A model generated the notes under the pieces. That model was given only the letters and a program-made list of their open reading frames with translations. It did no database searches and was not told the DNA's origin. Positions 33,112 through 45,670 of a stretch of DNA of 64,000 bases are shown one piece after another (the stretch's first letter is position 1; each line of letters begins with the position of its first letter). A program made the translations under genes and the position numbers. This DNA comes from Zizania palustris (lineage: Eukaryota; Streptophyta; Magnoliopsida; Poales; Poaceae). The stretch is taken from contig JAAALK010000081.1 in NCBI GenBank assembly GCA_019279435.1, positions 31,195,001-31,259,000 of the forward strand, written 5' to 3'.

Positions 33112-34400
33112 AATAGTGAGATGTCAGTTAAGAGAAGCACACATATGGTGTTTTGGTCTGAACAAAGAACTCTACAATGAACATGAGTTTTAGATCCAGG
33201 TCCCCTGTGTAGGTTGCAAAAAATTTAGATAAAATTTACTAATAACCACACATATATATGCTGTTCTAGATTTTTTCAAGGCGAGAGACAGTGGTCATTG
33301 TTCATCCCTTTCATGAGGTGAAAATGTTAGCTTGCAAAGACCCAACAAAAGCATGTTGGCCACACATAATAAGTTGGAAATTTGTATATGAACACAACAT
33401 GGAAGATTTATGGCCAGAGATTACAACCCGTTCTTCCTGATATGGCTGAAAAACAATCAAACAGAGAACATCGGTGAGAGTTTCTGAGCACATCAGAAGC
33501 TGAACAGTCAGCATGAACCAAACATGGAAGATTAGTTTCGGTCAGAAATATTTGCGCAGGGTGGAAATTACCCTTCAAAACTAGATCTTCCCTCTGGTGT
33601 CTGTCTGCTACTTACGAACTAGAAGGGTTTCGGATGTTGCACGGCTTGTAATTGTAGCAGCATTCTTCCAGATTTTACTCAAAAATAGGGTTTTTTTTTG
33701 TGTGTGTTGGGGGTGGGGAGGGACTAGGGCAAGGATGGATCGGAGCTCACCCAGATTCGCGGGCTTGGGATTCAGATTGCAGGAGACGCAGCGCCTTCCA
33801 AATAAACATGGATCTCCCCGGCCATGTCGACGGCGAGTAGCCGGTTCGTCGCCGGCGAAGGCGCCGTCTCGCCCGCCGTCCATGGCGACGCTCGAAGGTG
33901 CGGCGAATTTTGGTTTTAGGGCTCAGCTTTTCCGACCATTTTTTTTCTTAAAAAGGGAAACTAAATCAAACATGTCCCAATTTTCACAGTTTGTTAGTTT
34001 AAATTTCGACGAACTTTAATCACCGTATAATTACAACCTGCCGATTTGTATAGAATTTGAAAGGTGAAATTTTAATAATAAATAATTAAGTTCCAAATGC
34101 ACAATTTGGTTCCCGTTTGAGAGAATTTTGGTTGCTTTTATATTGAAATTTAGTTTTGTTTGATTTCGCTATACACAAACTAAACACAATTTGATAATGC
34201 GTTTCATCACATGTCAATAGAGATCAAATCAAATTGAAATGTTTCGGCGAAAAGAAAAGAAAAAAGAAAGAAAGAAGAGCTCAAAACTAGTATTTTTCCT
34301 CCCCTGCATTTCGTCTGATCTGATCTGATCTTGCTCTGTTCTTCTCTTCCAATTTAACCCCTGAATCGCGTGCAGAAAGAGACGGTGCGAGCAATGGCGG
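33112..34400. other. Spacer between the copia element and the first CASP-like gene
   Basis: Mostly AT-rich. A GC-rich island near 33.73-33.91 kb contains short open frames on both strands without a recognisable domain; it might be a displaced first-exon fragment. No gene is claimed. Confidence 0.35.
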
Positions 34401-34405
34401 CGGCG

Positions 34406-35041
34406 TCAGTGCTTGCCTCCGGCCGAGCGCACGTCCTTGGCGAGCATGGCGACGGAGGTGGCGCCGGCGGCGAAGGCGCAGATGGTGGCCGACGTGCTCA
34501 CCCTCCAGCAGAACGCGGAGGCGACGTGGCAGAACCCTCCCTTCACGAACTGGCTCGCGATGGCCGTCCCTTCCACGGCGAAGTACGTCGGCGCCAGCGC
34601 GCGCACGGCGAACACCGCGCCGGCCGCCGAGAAGAGGAGCCCCATCGTGACGACGTCGAGGAGTGTCACCACCCAGCGCGGCGTCGCCTTGAACACGGAC
34701 AGGTACAGCGCCGCCGCCGAGCAGACGGCCGCCACCACGGTGGCCACCACGAAGTACCTGCGCCAGCACAGCACCAATCTCAAAACAAGCTCGAGCCACG
34801 CAAACAAACAGCTAGCTACGTGTGCTCGTCAATGGAGGTGTCGGCCGTCGGCTGTCGGCTGTCGCGCGCTAGCCAGCCGCCCTTACACGAAGGCGGTGTA
34901 CTTGGTGAAGGAGACGGCGCCGTCCCACGGGAAGACCTGGTTCGCGGTGCACATCACGACGGCGGCCGCCACCGATAGCCCCAGCACCGCGATGCGGAAG
35001 AAGAGGCTCACCGCCCTCGCCCCGTTCACCTCGCTGCCCAT
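34406..35041 (-). CDS. CASP-like membrane protein (four-helix, MARVEL-related)
   Basis: Exons 35041-34887 and 34757-34406 encode about 168 residues. Four hydrophobic helices are visible: LFFRIAVLGLSVAAAVVM, YFVVATVVAAVCSAAALYLS, VVTMGLLFSAAGAVFAV and a last one with TSATICAFAAGATSVAML. Residues TPRWV before the third helix and the short tails fit the CASP-like (UPF0497) family. These are plasma-membrane scaffold proteins related to those organising the Casparian strip. The start is the ATG at 35041; a longer frame would need GTG. The intron falls after TTC GT in phase 2, exactly as in the CASP-like gene at 41.9-42.6 kb. The GC-rich open frames on the other strand are shadows. Confidence 0.85.
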
Positions 35042-35089
35042 CGCCGGAGTTGACAGATCGAGACAGCAACAACTCACGCTAGCTAGCTA

Positions 35090-38000
35090 AGCCAAATCCA
35101 ATCACTCTGACACATACATGCATGCGATGCAAGCAGCAAGCTAGTATAGTATATAATCAGTACGTGCATTTTTTGGCGGGCAAGCAACCGTCTACTAACT
35201 GACGTACGTACGTCTAATATCTCGAATAAAAATCGCATCTTGTCGATCGTTACAAATGTGTAGAATATTATCTCTAGTATTTATTCGATTTCTAAAGTAG
35301 AGTTTCTCTGACTGTGATCAATGCAAGTTTGAAGAAAAAAGACATATTTTACGGTGTATTTAATGAAATTAACTGTATTTACATTTTGTATAAAATTAAT
35401 CAAAGATAATATAACGAGGAGTTTAACACTTATGAAAAGATTTGAGCGATTTGTAATATAAAACGGATGAAATAGGTAGGAAGCTAAGAGATTTTGGAGG
35501 ATTATATTGCGTATGTCCGTCGTTGGAAGTTGGCGAGCAACTGAACAAACATAGACTCAACAACATGAGCTGCCTATACCTGTTTAATTTACTTACCTCA
35601 TCAGCTCGATCGAGATCCTTTTGATTACGTAGTTTTGATTTATGACTTCTTTGGTGACTTTGCTTGCTAATACCTAAACTAGGAGACGCTAGCTGACCAG
35701 GAATTCAGCATCGTTTTGTTTATTCAGACAGTTGTTCAACGAACAAGGGATTGGTCCAACGACACTGATTTTAATTTCAGCATCGTTTTGTTTATTCAGA
35801 CAGTTTTGATATATATATATATAGGGAAGCTTAAGATTCTAAAATGCAGCTGTTGAGAATCTGAAGAAGCCGAAATCTCTGCCTTTTAAATATTATTTTA
35901 TTTATACATTACACAGCTATTAAGTTTCATATTTTAAAACCAAAACTTAAACTGTTTGGAAGAACATTACAGAAGTATAGTAGTTGCCTCCAAATTGGGC
36001 CTATAAATCATTATCAAGATCATGAGAATTGACAACATGGAGCAATATGAAGATGGTTAGCCCTAACCCTAAGTCCATTCCAGCCTGATAAGGCCTAGGC
36101 CCAAAGACCATCATATCCTACAATGTTTTTTTTTCATTCCTAAGGAAATAAAACTGACTTGTAATAACAAAATCCAGCAAAAATTTATTGTGAAATTTCT
36201 ATGTTCAAATGAGGCATTGATACCTTCAAGCTAGAAACATAATTAAGCAAGCTGTTGCAATTAACAGATGTGTAGGGGCCAAATAGGGCAGAAGAAATTA
36301 AATGGTGTACTTACTCTAATTCCTTATATAATTTGTTTTGCATTTAAACACAAGAATTAAAAAATCAGCCAAAATGACTTTTTTGTCCTCCCCTTGTTTA
36401 TTTTTATTTTTTATAATAAGTTATTTATTTGTGAAAGAGTTAATATTTATTTGACATAGAAAACATAGAAGAAGATATGAAATAATATAAATGCATAGAG
36501 GTTCTTAGAAACACTTTTATATATTTGAAAAAGAGTGAAAGAAAACTAAAATGACTTGTATAATAAATCAGGGTATGTATTATATATATATATATAGAAA
36601 TATAATTTATCTTTTCTTTAGTATCAAATTATATAGCTAGATAAAAAGACCTGAGAGATGAAGAGACGACTGGATCAATTAATTACTTCATGTAGGTATT
36701 ATTTTTTTTTTGTTGAGAGATGACATGAATTACTTTAGGTATGCATTGTTATTATTTTATGAGAAAGTAGAGATCATCATCTCTAAAGCATGTGTGAACA
36801 TATATAAAAGCATATAAATCTTATTTATTCTCATGTTAGTTAGATTTGTCAAGTATATATAGAGGGATAGATGGGCTAGCTACTTGAGATTTATTGATCA
36901 CTCCCACAACAAAACAAAATTGCAACAGGGTTTTGAACAAATGGATTGTTGTATTGTTTCTCCTACTACATTTTTTATATATGATGCAAATGGTTGAGTC
37001 AAATGTGTCCACAAGAACAGCCAAACAACCTAATGTTCTTTTCTGAAATTGCAGCTATCAACTTTATAGAGGGGCGTCCCAATGTAACAATTATTTTCTA
37101 TGAAAATCTCTCCATCTGTAAACTACTTTAATTTGCTAAGGAAAACGATATGGACAACATGATGGATAACTTCAAAATTAACGAACGCCAAAACAATATT
37201 TTTTTTTGGAAAAAAAAGTCATGCTTGAATGCATGATTATACTAAAGTAAGTTTGGTTGCACTTTAGATTTTAAAACAGTTGTTGTCAATTATGAAAAAA
37301 ACTATTGTTAGTTATATTAGAGTAGATATGATATAGATTTGTGGTAGAACTTATATACATATATATAAAGTAATAGTAAGCTCAATTAATAGTGAATTAT
37401 ATAGTAAGCTTGTGCAGGCTGGTGATGAAGAGATTGGACAACGCAAGTCTTTCATGCATCCTTTCCTTCGGAAATTCGTTATATATGTTTCATTTGATCA
37501 CCAAGTTCGTACATATTTGGACCATATCGATCGGAAGAAAATCAATTGTAGTTTTCATTTCAACTGATGGTGGCAGCCATGCATGGCGGGCGATCGACAT
37601 CCCGTCTCCAGCTAGTAGCTATAGCTTGCGTTCGTCTCCTTCTTCCCAAGAAAGCGAGACCTGCACGTACGTACGTCTGCCAACTGCCAAGTAATACAGC
37701 GACACCGACACCGACAACGCGACGCCGCCCCGGACGCGCGCGCGGACTCGCCGGCCAGCAGAACACTCCCCCGCGCGCCATGGAGCAGACGCCGGCGACG
37801 ACCTTCCTGCCGCAGGAGCTAGCCGAAGTCGGAAGGAGAGAGGAGGTGTAGTCATCCTATCACTGTTCAGGAGACGCTGCTCGATCGTCGGAGCGCCGGA
37901 AGCTAGCAGGTGGCTGGGCGGCCGAGGCCATCGTCACCGCCGACGACGCCACTGACCGCGCGAGGCTGCAGGTGCCGGCCGGTTGAACCGCCGGACTTTG

Positions 38001-38430
38001 CACAAGCCATAGGAAGATCGGAGATGCATGCGGCTCAAGCTAAGCTCGGTGTGGAAGAGTCAGATCAAATCAGCTAGCTAATTAATAAGCCAAACTTAAC
38101 GAACAGTCTCTAATTAATTAATAAGCTTAATTTGTGTACTAATGTAGTTAATTTGCCAACTTGGATGTTACCTAGTTAGGTAATAGATTAGCATATATAC
38201 CAATTAATTAACTAAGCTATAGTTGATCGTATTAGCTGAAGGCTACTACATGTGATAGATGTTGGTAAGTATAATTAACCAACGGCGCAATCGATCACTA
38301 TCATGCATGCATCCGTATCACTATCGAGCTTACTAATTATACTAATTCAATTTAGGCAATCATTGACTTGACATGCTACGAAACCCTTTGCACTCTACTT
38401 GAGCTCATTGCCACGTCCTCGTTCAAGACG
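35090..38430. other. Large AT-rich spacer between the CASP-like genes, first part
   Basis: No gene is supported. Features seen: a short direct repeat of TTCAGCATCGTTTTGTTTATTCAGACAG near 35705 and 35778; a small (AT)n near 36578; and a GC-rich islet at about 37.68-37.99 kb with a 23-codon frame starting ATGGAGCAGACGCC, without a recognised domain. Confidence 0.4.
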
Positions 38431-38439
38431 AAGAATTAA

Positions 38440-38772
38440 GGGGCTAAATTTTAGCTCGTGTCGTATCGGATGTTTAAACATCAATTATCAATTTGAAGGA
38501 CTAAATGCGAACTAATTATAAAAATAATTGCAGAATTAGAGGATAATTCATGAGACGAATTTATTAAGTCTAATTAATTCATAATTAGTAAATGTTTATT
38601 GTAGCATCACATTGTCAAATCATTGCGTAATTAGATTGATTAGATTCGTCTCGCAAATAATCCCCCAATTATGAATGAGTTTTAAAATAGTTTACATTTA
38701 ATACTCTAAAATAATATCTATATATTTGATACGACCGTGGGCTAAAAATTTAACCCGGGCCGAAACACCCCC
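38440..38772. mobile_element. MITE (family A), diverged copy
   Basis: The ends are inverted repeats around GGGCTAAATTTTAGCTCGTGTCGTATC. The interior has the same GAGACGAATTTATTAAG...TTAGATTCGTCTCG phrases as the element at 7.1-7.4 kb. Non-coding. Confidence 0.65.
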
Positions 38773-39758
38773 TAAACATGCATGCATTATTTTCCTTAAC
38801 GAATTGATATCTCAGATTTCTTATATATGTCATGTCTAAGTTGTGCATTGAGAAATAAAAACCAGTTCAAATGACTTTCTTCTCTCTTATTTATTCTGCT
38901 TTGGAAATATGAATTATTTATCTAGGATATGAATATCATTTATTGTACGTTGACAAAGACGTACAAACATATATAGAAGAAAAATATAAAAATAACAATA
39001 AGATCAAGAACGACTTGTATTTGAAAAAATGTTGACAAGACTAAGACACTTTAAAATTACAGCTTTTGTTTTGAATTTCCTGTGGATGCTTGCATGGTTA
39101 GCTAAGCTAGGAGGCATTCTTCTTATCCAAGCCATGCATGGATAATTGTTAGTTTGTGTGCTCATCACTGCATGCATTAAAAAAACAAAGCTGAATTTTG
39201 TCTGGCTACAGTACGTCAAGTTAAAAGCAATTAGTTGGGTTCATGTCTCGATCACGTCAATTTAGTCTGATGTGTCACGGAGAAATGCATATATTTTATG
39301 GCGAGACGGAGACATGCATGGCGTGCAGATGAGCAAACAAAGAAATCATAGTTTTTTCAGTTCGTTTTGATTAAATTTCCCATGGATATATGATAAGCAT
39401 ATGCATATATATATATATATATGCTTATATATCCAAATTAATAAGACAGGGAATTGTTTGGGCTCTTCAGTGAATATAGCAAAAACTTTAAATTTTGTCG
39501 ACTAAAGCTAATTATATATAATTAAGCTAAGCGCTACCACCAATAATTCAAATGAGTAGCAATCCTAATTATGGTGTGTTTGATTTACCCAGATTATAGA
39601 AAAACTAATGTAGGTTGTAAATAAACTATAGTTTTTGTTTGATTGATTAAAGTAGTTATAGATGTATATATGGTACAGTGATTTTACAAAGTTTAATAAT
39701 TAAAAAATAGTGATTTCAATTCATACCTTAATAAACAACATACAAATAGTATTGTAAG

Positions 39759-39760
<2 letters not shown>

Positions 39761-39793
<33 letters not shown>
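39761..39793. repeat. (AT)n microsatellite
   Basis: Perfect TA dinucleotide run in the spacer between the two CASP-like genes. Confidence 0.9.
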
Positions 39794-39795
<2 letters not shown>

Positions 39796-40004
39796 AGACC
39801 GACGAAGAAATCAGATAAAACAAACTATAAATTATGAAATGTAATAATAAATAAATTTTACTTTTACTAGCAAAAAGCTACTAAAGGTTGATGAAAAGAT
39901 TAATTTTATCTAATATCTGTTCTTCGATTTGGCTCTCAGGTTTAATTTATAACCGAAAAACTGGCTTGTTGAAAAATCTGAACCGGACGAATAAATCTTA
40001 GGGT

Positions 40005-40160
40005 CTGTTTATTTGTTTCAAATCATCTGTATCTGAAAATGAACTAGCATCTAGAAACTGAAAAACATCAGCTATTATATTCACCAGCTATTCAGACTAG
40101 CTAGCTAGCTATCTACTGAAAATCTATAGATGCAAGAAACTAAAATAAACAGGCTCTTAG
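40005..40160. mobile_element. Short MITE with GGGTCTGTTTATTTGTTTC ends
   Basis: The left end GGGTCTGTTTATTTGTTTC and the complement of the right end (GAGCCTGTTTATTTTAGTTTC) match as inverted repeats around a 155-bp body. Non-coding. Confidence 0.65.
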
Positions 40161-40649
40161 TCTAGTACTACGTGGTCGTATCACTTTATTTGGTCAAAGA
40201 CGGCGACATATGATTATATTGCAGGAACAACTAACGTAAAGAATATTATATTACAACAGCTAGTTAGCTAGCGACACAGGGAATTAATCGAAAATTAATT
40301 AGCGTACGTTTTTCGATCTAATACACACGCACGCATAATGCATGTACGTACAATTGTACCGAACGAAAATGAATAAAATGTTGGCATATGTCTCTCTATA
40401 TATAATTTTGATGGAATTCATTGGAACAATTAATTAATGTGTACGAATAAAATCATTGCGCCTGAAATTAGCGGTGATGACAACGACGCTATATCTCTAT
40501 ATATTTAGTCACAGCTAGGAAACATTAATTAATCTACTGCCTAAAGACGATCGATAGATGTAGTACACGCATGCACGAATAATTTTGATTAGTTTCTATT
40601 TTGACCTGAATTAATGATTGCAAACAACAAATTTTCAATATGTTTGTGG

Positions 40650-40795
40650 ATTGCCTTAGCCGTGGTACTCGCCAAACTCTCTGATTTGCCGAGTGCATCC
40701 CATGGTGCACTCGGCAACTAGGATTTATCGAGTGTCCGATAGATTGCACTCGGCAAAGCTTCAGACACTCGGCAAACATTTGTTTTCGGCAGCGG
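40650..40795. mobile_element. CACTA-type subterminal repeat fragment
   Basis: The motif ACTCGGCAA / TTGCCGAGTG occurs about five times in both orientations within 150 bases, typical of the subterminal region of grass CACTA (En/Spm-like) transposons. No transposase and no complete end was found. Confidence 0.6.
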
Positions 40796-41849
40796 ATCAT
40801 ATCGATGGATATATGCAAGAAGGTAAGGTTTGATAGATAGATCTGCACCTGCTGCATGCTTAATTACGTACGTACTATACACACTATGGCAACATGTATG
40901 TATATATGTACTATTTCCATATTGCATGCATGACTAGCTAGCTAACTAGCAAGCAAATTAATTAAAACAAGTTGAGGTAATCGATCAGGTACGTACGTAC
41001 GTCGACAGACCAAACAACAACTCGATCTTGACTCTCTGATCCTTCTTCTTCATTCTATGGTACGTACGTACGTACTGGATGGTTGTTTAAAACGATTGAA
41101 ATGTACATATTTCCGAGCTGACGAGAGTACAAAAATGAATTGAAAAGCGCTTAATTACTAGGAGCTACAGTTGAGAGATCGAGCAGCTAAGCTGATAATT
41201 TTACATTTCTATCGTATATAGTTTATGTTACTTAAGTATTTCAAATATAATATAGTCGTCTATATTTTATGGAACAAGTTGTTGATGTATGCTTCATTTT
41301 TCATCCAGATAGAAACATAAGTTAGGCAGGCAGCAGCATATGCATACATTTAATTAAAAAGAGGAGTTTTTTTAACTTTTAACTAATAATTAAACTAAAA
41401 GTATATATTTTTTGTGTTACGAATATGGTATATATAGTAGTTGAATTTGTATATAAAAATACTTTCATTTAATATTAATTTTATAGCAATTGCATTGGTA
41501 GTATATTTTGTAAGCTAGCAATCAATATTTGAAACTTTAAGTTCACAACAACACAACAAATTAACATACGTTTTATATTTTAATTTAGACGGAGGGAAGT
41601 ATTAACGAACTTTACTTTCCCTCGATCGAAATAAAATATTATATGGTTGGTCGATCGGAAGACCCGGCGAAAAATATATAGCTTAGCTTGTAAGTTGTAA
41701 CCTAGCTCGATATTACAAGTTTACAACAAGCTTAAGCTTCAATTCCATGCATGATAAGTTTCCCATGATAATAATATAAGTGGAAATAAAGCTCGAAATT
41801 ACTTGATTTTTCAATTAGAAATATGTATCCCTCTAGTTAGAGTGCTTGA

Positions 41850-42577
41850 CTAATGCTTGCTATGGCACCCATGGTTGCAGGCTTCGGAGCAGCCCGAGTC
41901 GGACTCGGAGTCCGACCCAGCAGCTGGCTTCTTGTCGCCGCCGCCGCCGCCCGACGGTGGCCAGTTCATGACGACGACGGCGGCCGAGAAGATGGCCGCG
42001 GCGGTGAGGGAGATGTACATGGCAGTGTGCACCTGGTTGCAGAAGTTGCCCGCGCCGCTGTAGCTGCAGACGCTGATGCGTCTGCCGCCGTTGGGCGAGC
42101 AGTAGGACAGGTACTCGGCGGCGGCGAAGGCGGCGCCCGTCGCCGAGTAGAGCAGCGCCGGCACGGCGACGTCGAGCAGCGGCAGCAGCACCTTCGCCGG
42201 CTTCCCTTCGCTCCCCTTCTTGCAGATGTTGCATATGCTGAGGAAGATGGCGATCCCCTCCATGAACGCCGCGATGAAGTTGGCCACCACCAGATACCTG
42301 CACCATATATATATACGTATAAATAAAGCACACACGCACGCAGTGACGAACACGAACATAAAACGTATTTTCGCACGTACACGAAGGGGGCGAAGTCTCT
42401 GTAGGTGACGGTGTGGGGCGGGCCGCCGTAGTAGAGGAAGACGGTGCACTCGCTCGCCGTCACCATGAGCACCGCCGACGCCACCGCCACCCCCATGGCG
42501 GCGATGCGGAGGGCGACGCTCACCGCCGACTGACACTTGATGCCGCCGCCGGACTCCTTCTTGTCACCGTCGCCCAT
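41850..42577 (-). CDS. CASP-like membrane protein, second copy
   Basis: Exons 42577-42381 and 42297-41850 encode about 214 residues. Four hydrophobic helices: VALRIAAMGVAVASAVLMV, YLVVANFIAAFMEGIAIFLS, LLDVAVPALLYSATGAAFA and YISLTAAAIFSAAVVVM. The loop between helices 3 and 4 has three cysteines (YCSPNGG, SVCSY and NFCNQ), and the C-terminal tail is long, with Gly, Ser, Asp and Glu runs and a Cys/His-rich end (CSEACNHGCHSKH), which the sister gene lacks. Start is the ATG at 42577 (a longer frame would need TTG). Same intron position and phase as the gene at 34.4-35.0 kb. Role inferred from family: plasma-membrane scaffold linked to cell-wall modification. Confidence 0.87.
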
Positions 42578-42725
42578 GATCGATCGATCGCTTTGTATCA
42601 AATAATATAATCTACCTACTACGAGCGAGGAGGAGCTAGGCCGGAGGAGGAAGAAGAAGAAGCAGTTGTTGACTTGATGAGATCGAGATACGATCGAGCT
42701 GATCGAGCTAGCTAATTAACATGAG

Positions 42726-42733
42726 TATATATA
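42726..42733 (-). promoter_or_regulatory. TATA box of the second CASP-like gene
   Basis: TATATATA (minus strand reading CTCTATATATACTC) about 150 bases upstream of the ATG. Confidence 0.45.
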
Positions 42734-43494
42734 GAGGCATGCATCGATCGATCAAGACTGGCAGGTTAAGTTGCAGGTGGTGATCAAATACATGTGCGTG
42801 TGATTCAAGATGCTGATGCTTCAACTAACGTTAGCTAGCTAGTTACCTCGCGCTAATTAATCTCAGCTCACACATGTTGTACACATATTTTTGTGTATTT
42901 TTTTCTTCCCTTATTCAATCGTTACACGATCTCTCATTGCAAACCTAGCTTGGCATGCATGATTGCCCATAATTTTAGTTTAATTTAACCTACCATTTCA
43001 TCTTCTTTCCTCTACCAAACCGGCCCTTTTTCTTTGACAGAGAACGTGGCCAATGATTAGATGCCTGGGACTGTTATCAAATTACCCAGTGTTCTGAGTG
43101 CTTAACTTTTTATTAACTTCTCTTCAGATGCAGAGATGGATTAACTGTTTTTCTCTACTGAGAGAGAATTCAGACTTTAGGCATTTTTAGATCCAAGGAA
43201 ATTTGGAGGATTTTTAGATAGATTGAACTAATTTCTGTAAAAACCTAGTAAAATTTATGTCTTCCAAATAAGGGTTTAGGGTGTTTGATAGGATGCTGGA
43301 ACTTGAATTATTAGGTTAGTTCTCTAGCTGGGCCTCATTCCTGAAGTGCTGACCCAGTATCCCAGCTAGAGTACAGTTCTTGATATCTGAGCCCATATGC
43401 ACTTTCTGCCATAAACTCACTGGAGGTTTGCTCTTTTCAGTTGTTGACATAATTATAGAAACAAAAATGTAGTGTTTGTTGAAACCAGCTACTC

Positions 43495-43520
43495 CTATAT
43501 ATATATATATATATATATAT
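43495..43520. repeat. (AT)n microsatellite
   Basis: Perfect AT dinucleotide run. Confidence 0.9.
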
Positions 43521-43729
43521 TGGAGTTTGCATCAAGCTTTTAAACTTTTCAGTGCGACAAATTGTTCAGGAGCTTGAATGCTGGTTCTCTTTATCATTTC
43601 TTGCATTTTTTGAATAAGTGATGCAGATTACCCATAATTTCTTATGGAATTATATAGTTCCTCGGCATAAAACTTATAATCAGTTTTTACTATCACATTG
43701 GTCCATCGGCACCTAGTCTCTGCCTGTCA

Positions 43730-45150
43730 TTCACCCTTGCATGATGCCTCGTAACCGAGTATCACTCATGCTTCACCGTGTTGCCCTTTAATATTTCCAC
43801 TTGATTCTCACTAATCAATAATATAAACCACTTTATTTATGCTTCATTATACTCAAGTTCTTGTCAATCATCAAATGTAACTTGTATTTTTCATGTCCAT
43901 TAATATATACATAAGAAGCTTCTACAAATCATCTTCATGATCAATATTTTATTTGATTCTCAACATATAATCAATGGTATAATTTTTTTGTTCTTTACAA
44001 TGCTTAGCTTCTTGTCAATCAACAGCTTTAACTTACATATATCGTATCCATCAATATATATTTAACAAGCTTTTTTCATCAAAACTTACAATTGAGTATG
44101 ACTTGAAATACTTGCTCTCCCCCCTCCTCGACGCATCAGCCCGACAATTTGTTCTGCTACCTGATGGAGAGCTTCACTAAGGATGTCAGTTTTACCCGTA
44201 GGTGCGGGTACCCGACCCGACACCCGACAGACGCGGGTGTGAATTCAATTTTGTACTCACGGGTTTGCAGGTTCAGGTACACGTTTATTTTTGGATCGGA
44301 CATGGGTTTAGATTTAAAATCGTAGTTTTACCCAATTATTTAAAATACATAGTGTCTAGCTCATTAATATTTCTCATTCCTTTCTTGTGACAATGTTATG
44401 TTAAGTTATATAGAGTGATTTCATCGTTTCAAACTATGTACCGGTAATGTGTTAATGTCATGTTTATTGTGCATTTTTAATTATATTTATGTTGTAATGT
44501 AATTCATGTAGAGTATAAATTGAACCTGTCGTGGGTTACCCGACGGGTTCGGGTTTTTATTTAGTTTTGAACCCATATGTTTCATGGGTTTAGGTTTGCA
44601 TGTGTTTTGTGTGTTTGCTTTACGGACGGGTTTTAAATATGTTGTCATCCCTAAGCTTGACAGTTGGACCATGGTAACTTTGGCGATGCTCCACCCCATC
44701 TTCTTTGCAAATCCTAGCCTCATTCAAAGCAAGGTGAATTGGTTGACACTCACTGATTTCACCGTTGCATGATCCCTTGTAGTTGAGTATCGATCACTTA
44801 TCCTTCACCGTGTTGCCATAGAAAATCAATTTGTATCCAACCGATTCATATTCCTCTTCTGGAAAAGATGGACAGCGAGCTCCAAGCTGAGGTTAAAATC
44901 TTGGGCAGCCATCATATCATTGTTCTCTTGATTGAGCGAAGAAATAAGCTTCTACATATCATCTTCATCTTCATGATTAATATTCCACTTAATTCATAAC
45001 ACATAATCAATGATATAAACTATTTTGTTCTTCACGGTGCTTACCTTCTTATCAATCAATAACTTGAGCTTACATTTATCATATTAATCAATATATATTT
45101 AACAAACTTTTTTCATCAAAACTTACAATTGAGTATGACTTGAAACGGTA
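43730..45150. repeat. Direct duplication with ~1-kb offset
   Basis: Left copy (about 43.73-44.11 kb) and right copy (about 44.75-45.15 kb) share ordered phrases: CACCGTGTTGCC, AAGCTTCTACA.ATCATCTTCAT, AATATATATTTAACAA, and TTCATCAAAACTTACAATTGAGTATGACTTGAAA. A hAT-like MITE sits between them. Non-coding. Confidence 0.7.
44178..44653. mobile_element. hAT-like MITE, 476 bp
   Basis: The ends are TAAGGATGTCAGTTTTACCCGT and the complement of TAGGGATGACAACATATTTAAAACCCGT. It is flanked by AGCTTCAC and AGCTTGAC, an 8-bp duplication with one mismatch. The interior is rich in GGGTACCCGACCCG-type palindromic phrases. No transposase frame. Confidence 0.65.
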
Positions 45151-45469
45151 CCAATCTTTATGGTTAATATTTTACTTATTAATTATCAACACACGAGCAA
45201 TCAAACTTTTTTGTTTGATGCTAGAATTTAACCTAACACAAAAACAATTAATCTCAACATTTATTGTCATGAATCACTAAAACTCAGTATAACTCAAGGA
45301 CTAAAATCTTTCACCACGTCATATCGTCAGATCCCAACAAAACGGCTAGGATCCAACTAGTGCTTAATCCTCTAGCTACTAGGGGGTTAAGATGGGCTCA
45401 CTTGCCACTACATTTCCCTACATGTGGGCCCGTGATTAAAAGTTATATATCATGCATATTATGTGCGAA

Positions 45470-45670
45470 CACTACGTGAAATAGAGGGTTTATCGAGTGA
45501 TAAACCTATATTTACTAACTGTGTTTTTAGAAAACGCTCGACAAATCCTAAACATTGGACCATATTTCGAGCACTACTACAAAAGCGACATTATAGTTGT
45601 GGGCAAAAACGTACCGTAGTGGCGGACAATCAGTCTGTCACTGTTCTAACGCCACTGGTTAGCAAATTAT
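45470..45670. mobile_element. CACTA-type terminal fragments
   Basis: Two CACTA starts in the same orientation occur about 102 bases apart: CACTACGTGAAATAGAGGG at 45470 and CACTACTACAAAAGCGACA at 45572. The latter is the canonical grass CACTA end. A GTAGTGGCGG phrase follows. No transposase or opposite end was identified. Confidence 0.6.

Larger units (their letters stand above)
38780..41840. other. AT-rich spacer between the CASP-like genes, second part
   Basis: No gene is supported. It includes an (AT)n run at 39761-39793, a short MITE at about 40.0 kb, a CACTA-type subterminal fragment near 40.65-40.79 kb, ACGTACGT runs near 40.98-41.07 kb, and a Stowaway-like end (GACGGAGGGAAGTATTA) near 41.59 kb. 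Confidence 0.45.

Noticed and set aside
33597..34019. GC-rich islet with overlapping frames (140 and 91 codons) on opposite strands
   Set aside because: Could be a stranded first-exon fragment, but neither frame shows a domain or a plausible continuation, so no gene is claimed.
37680..37990. GC-rich islet with a short ATG frame upstream of a long AT-rich spacer
   Set aside because: The 23-codon frame ends at once and no downstream exon is evident; it may be promoter or fragment, which cannot be decided.
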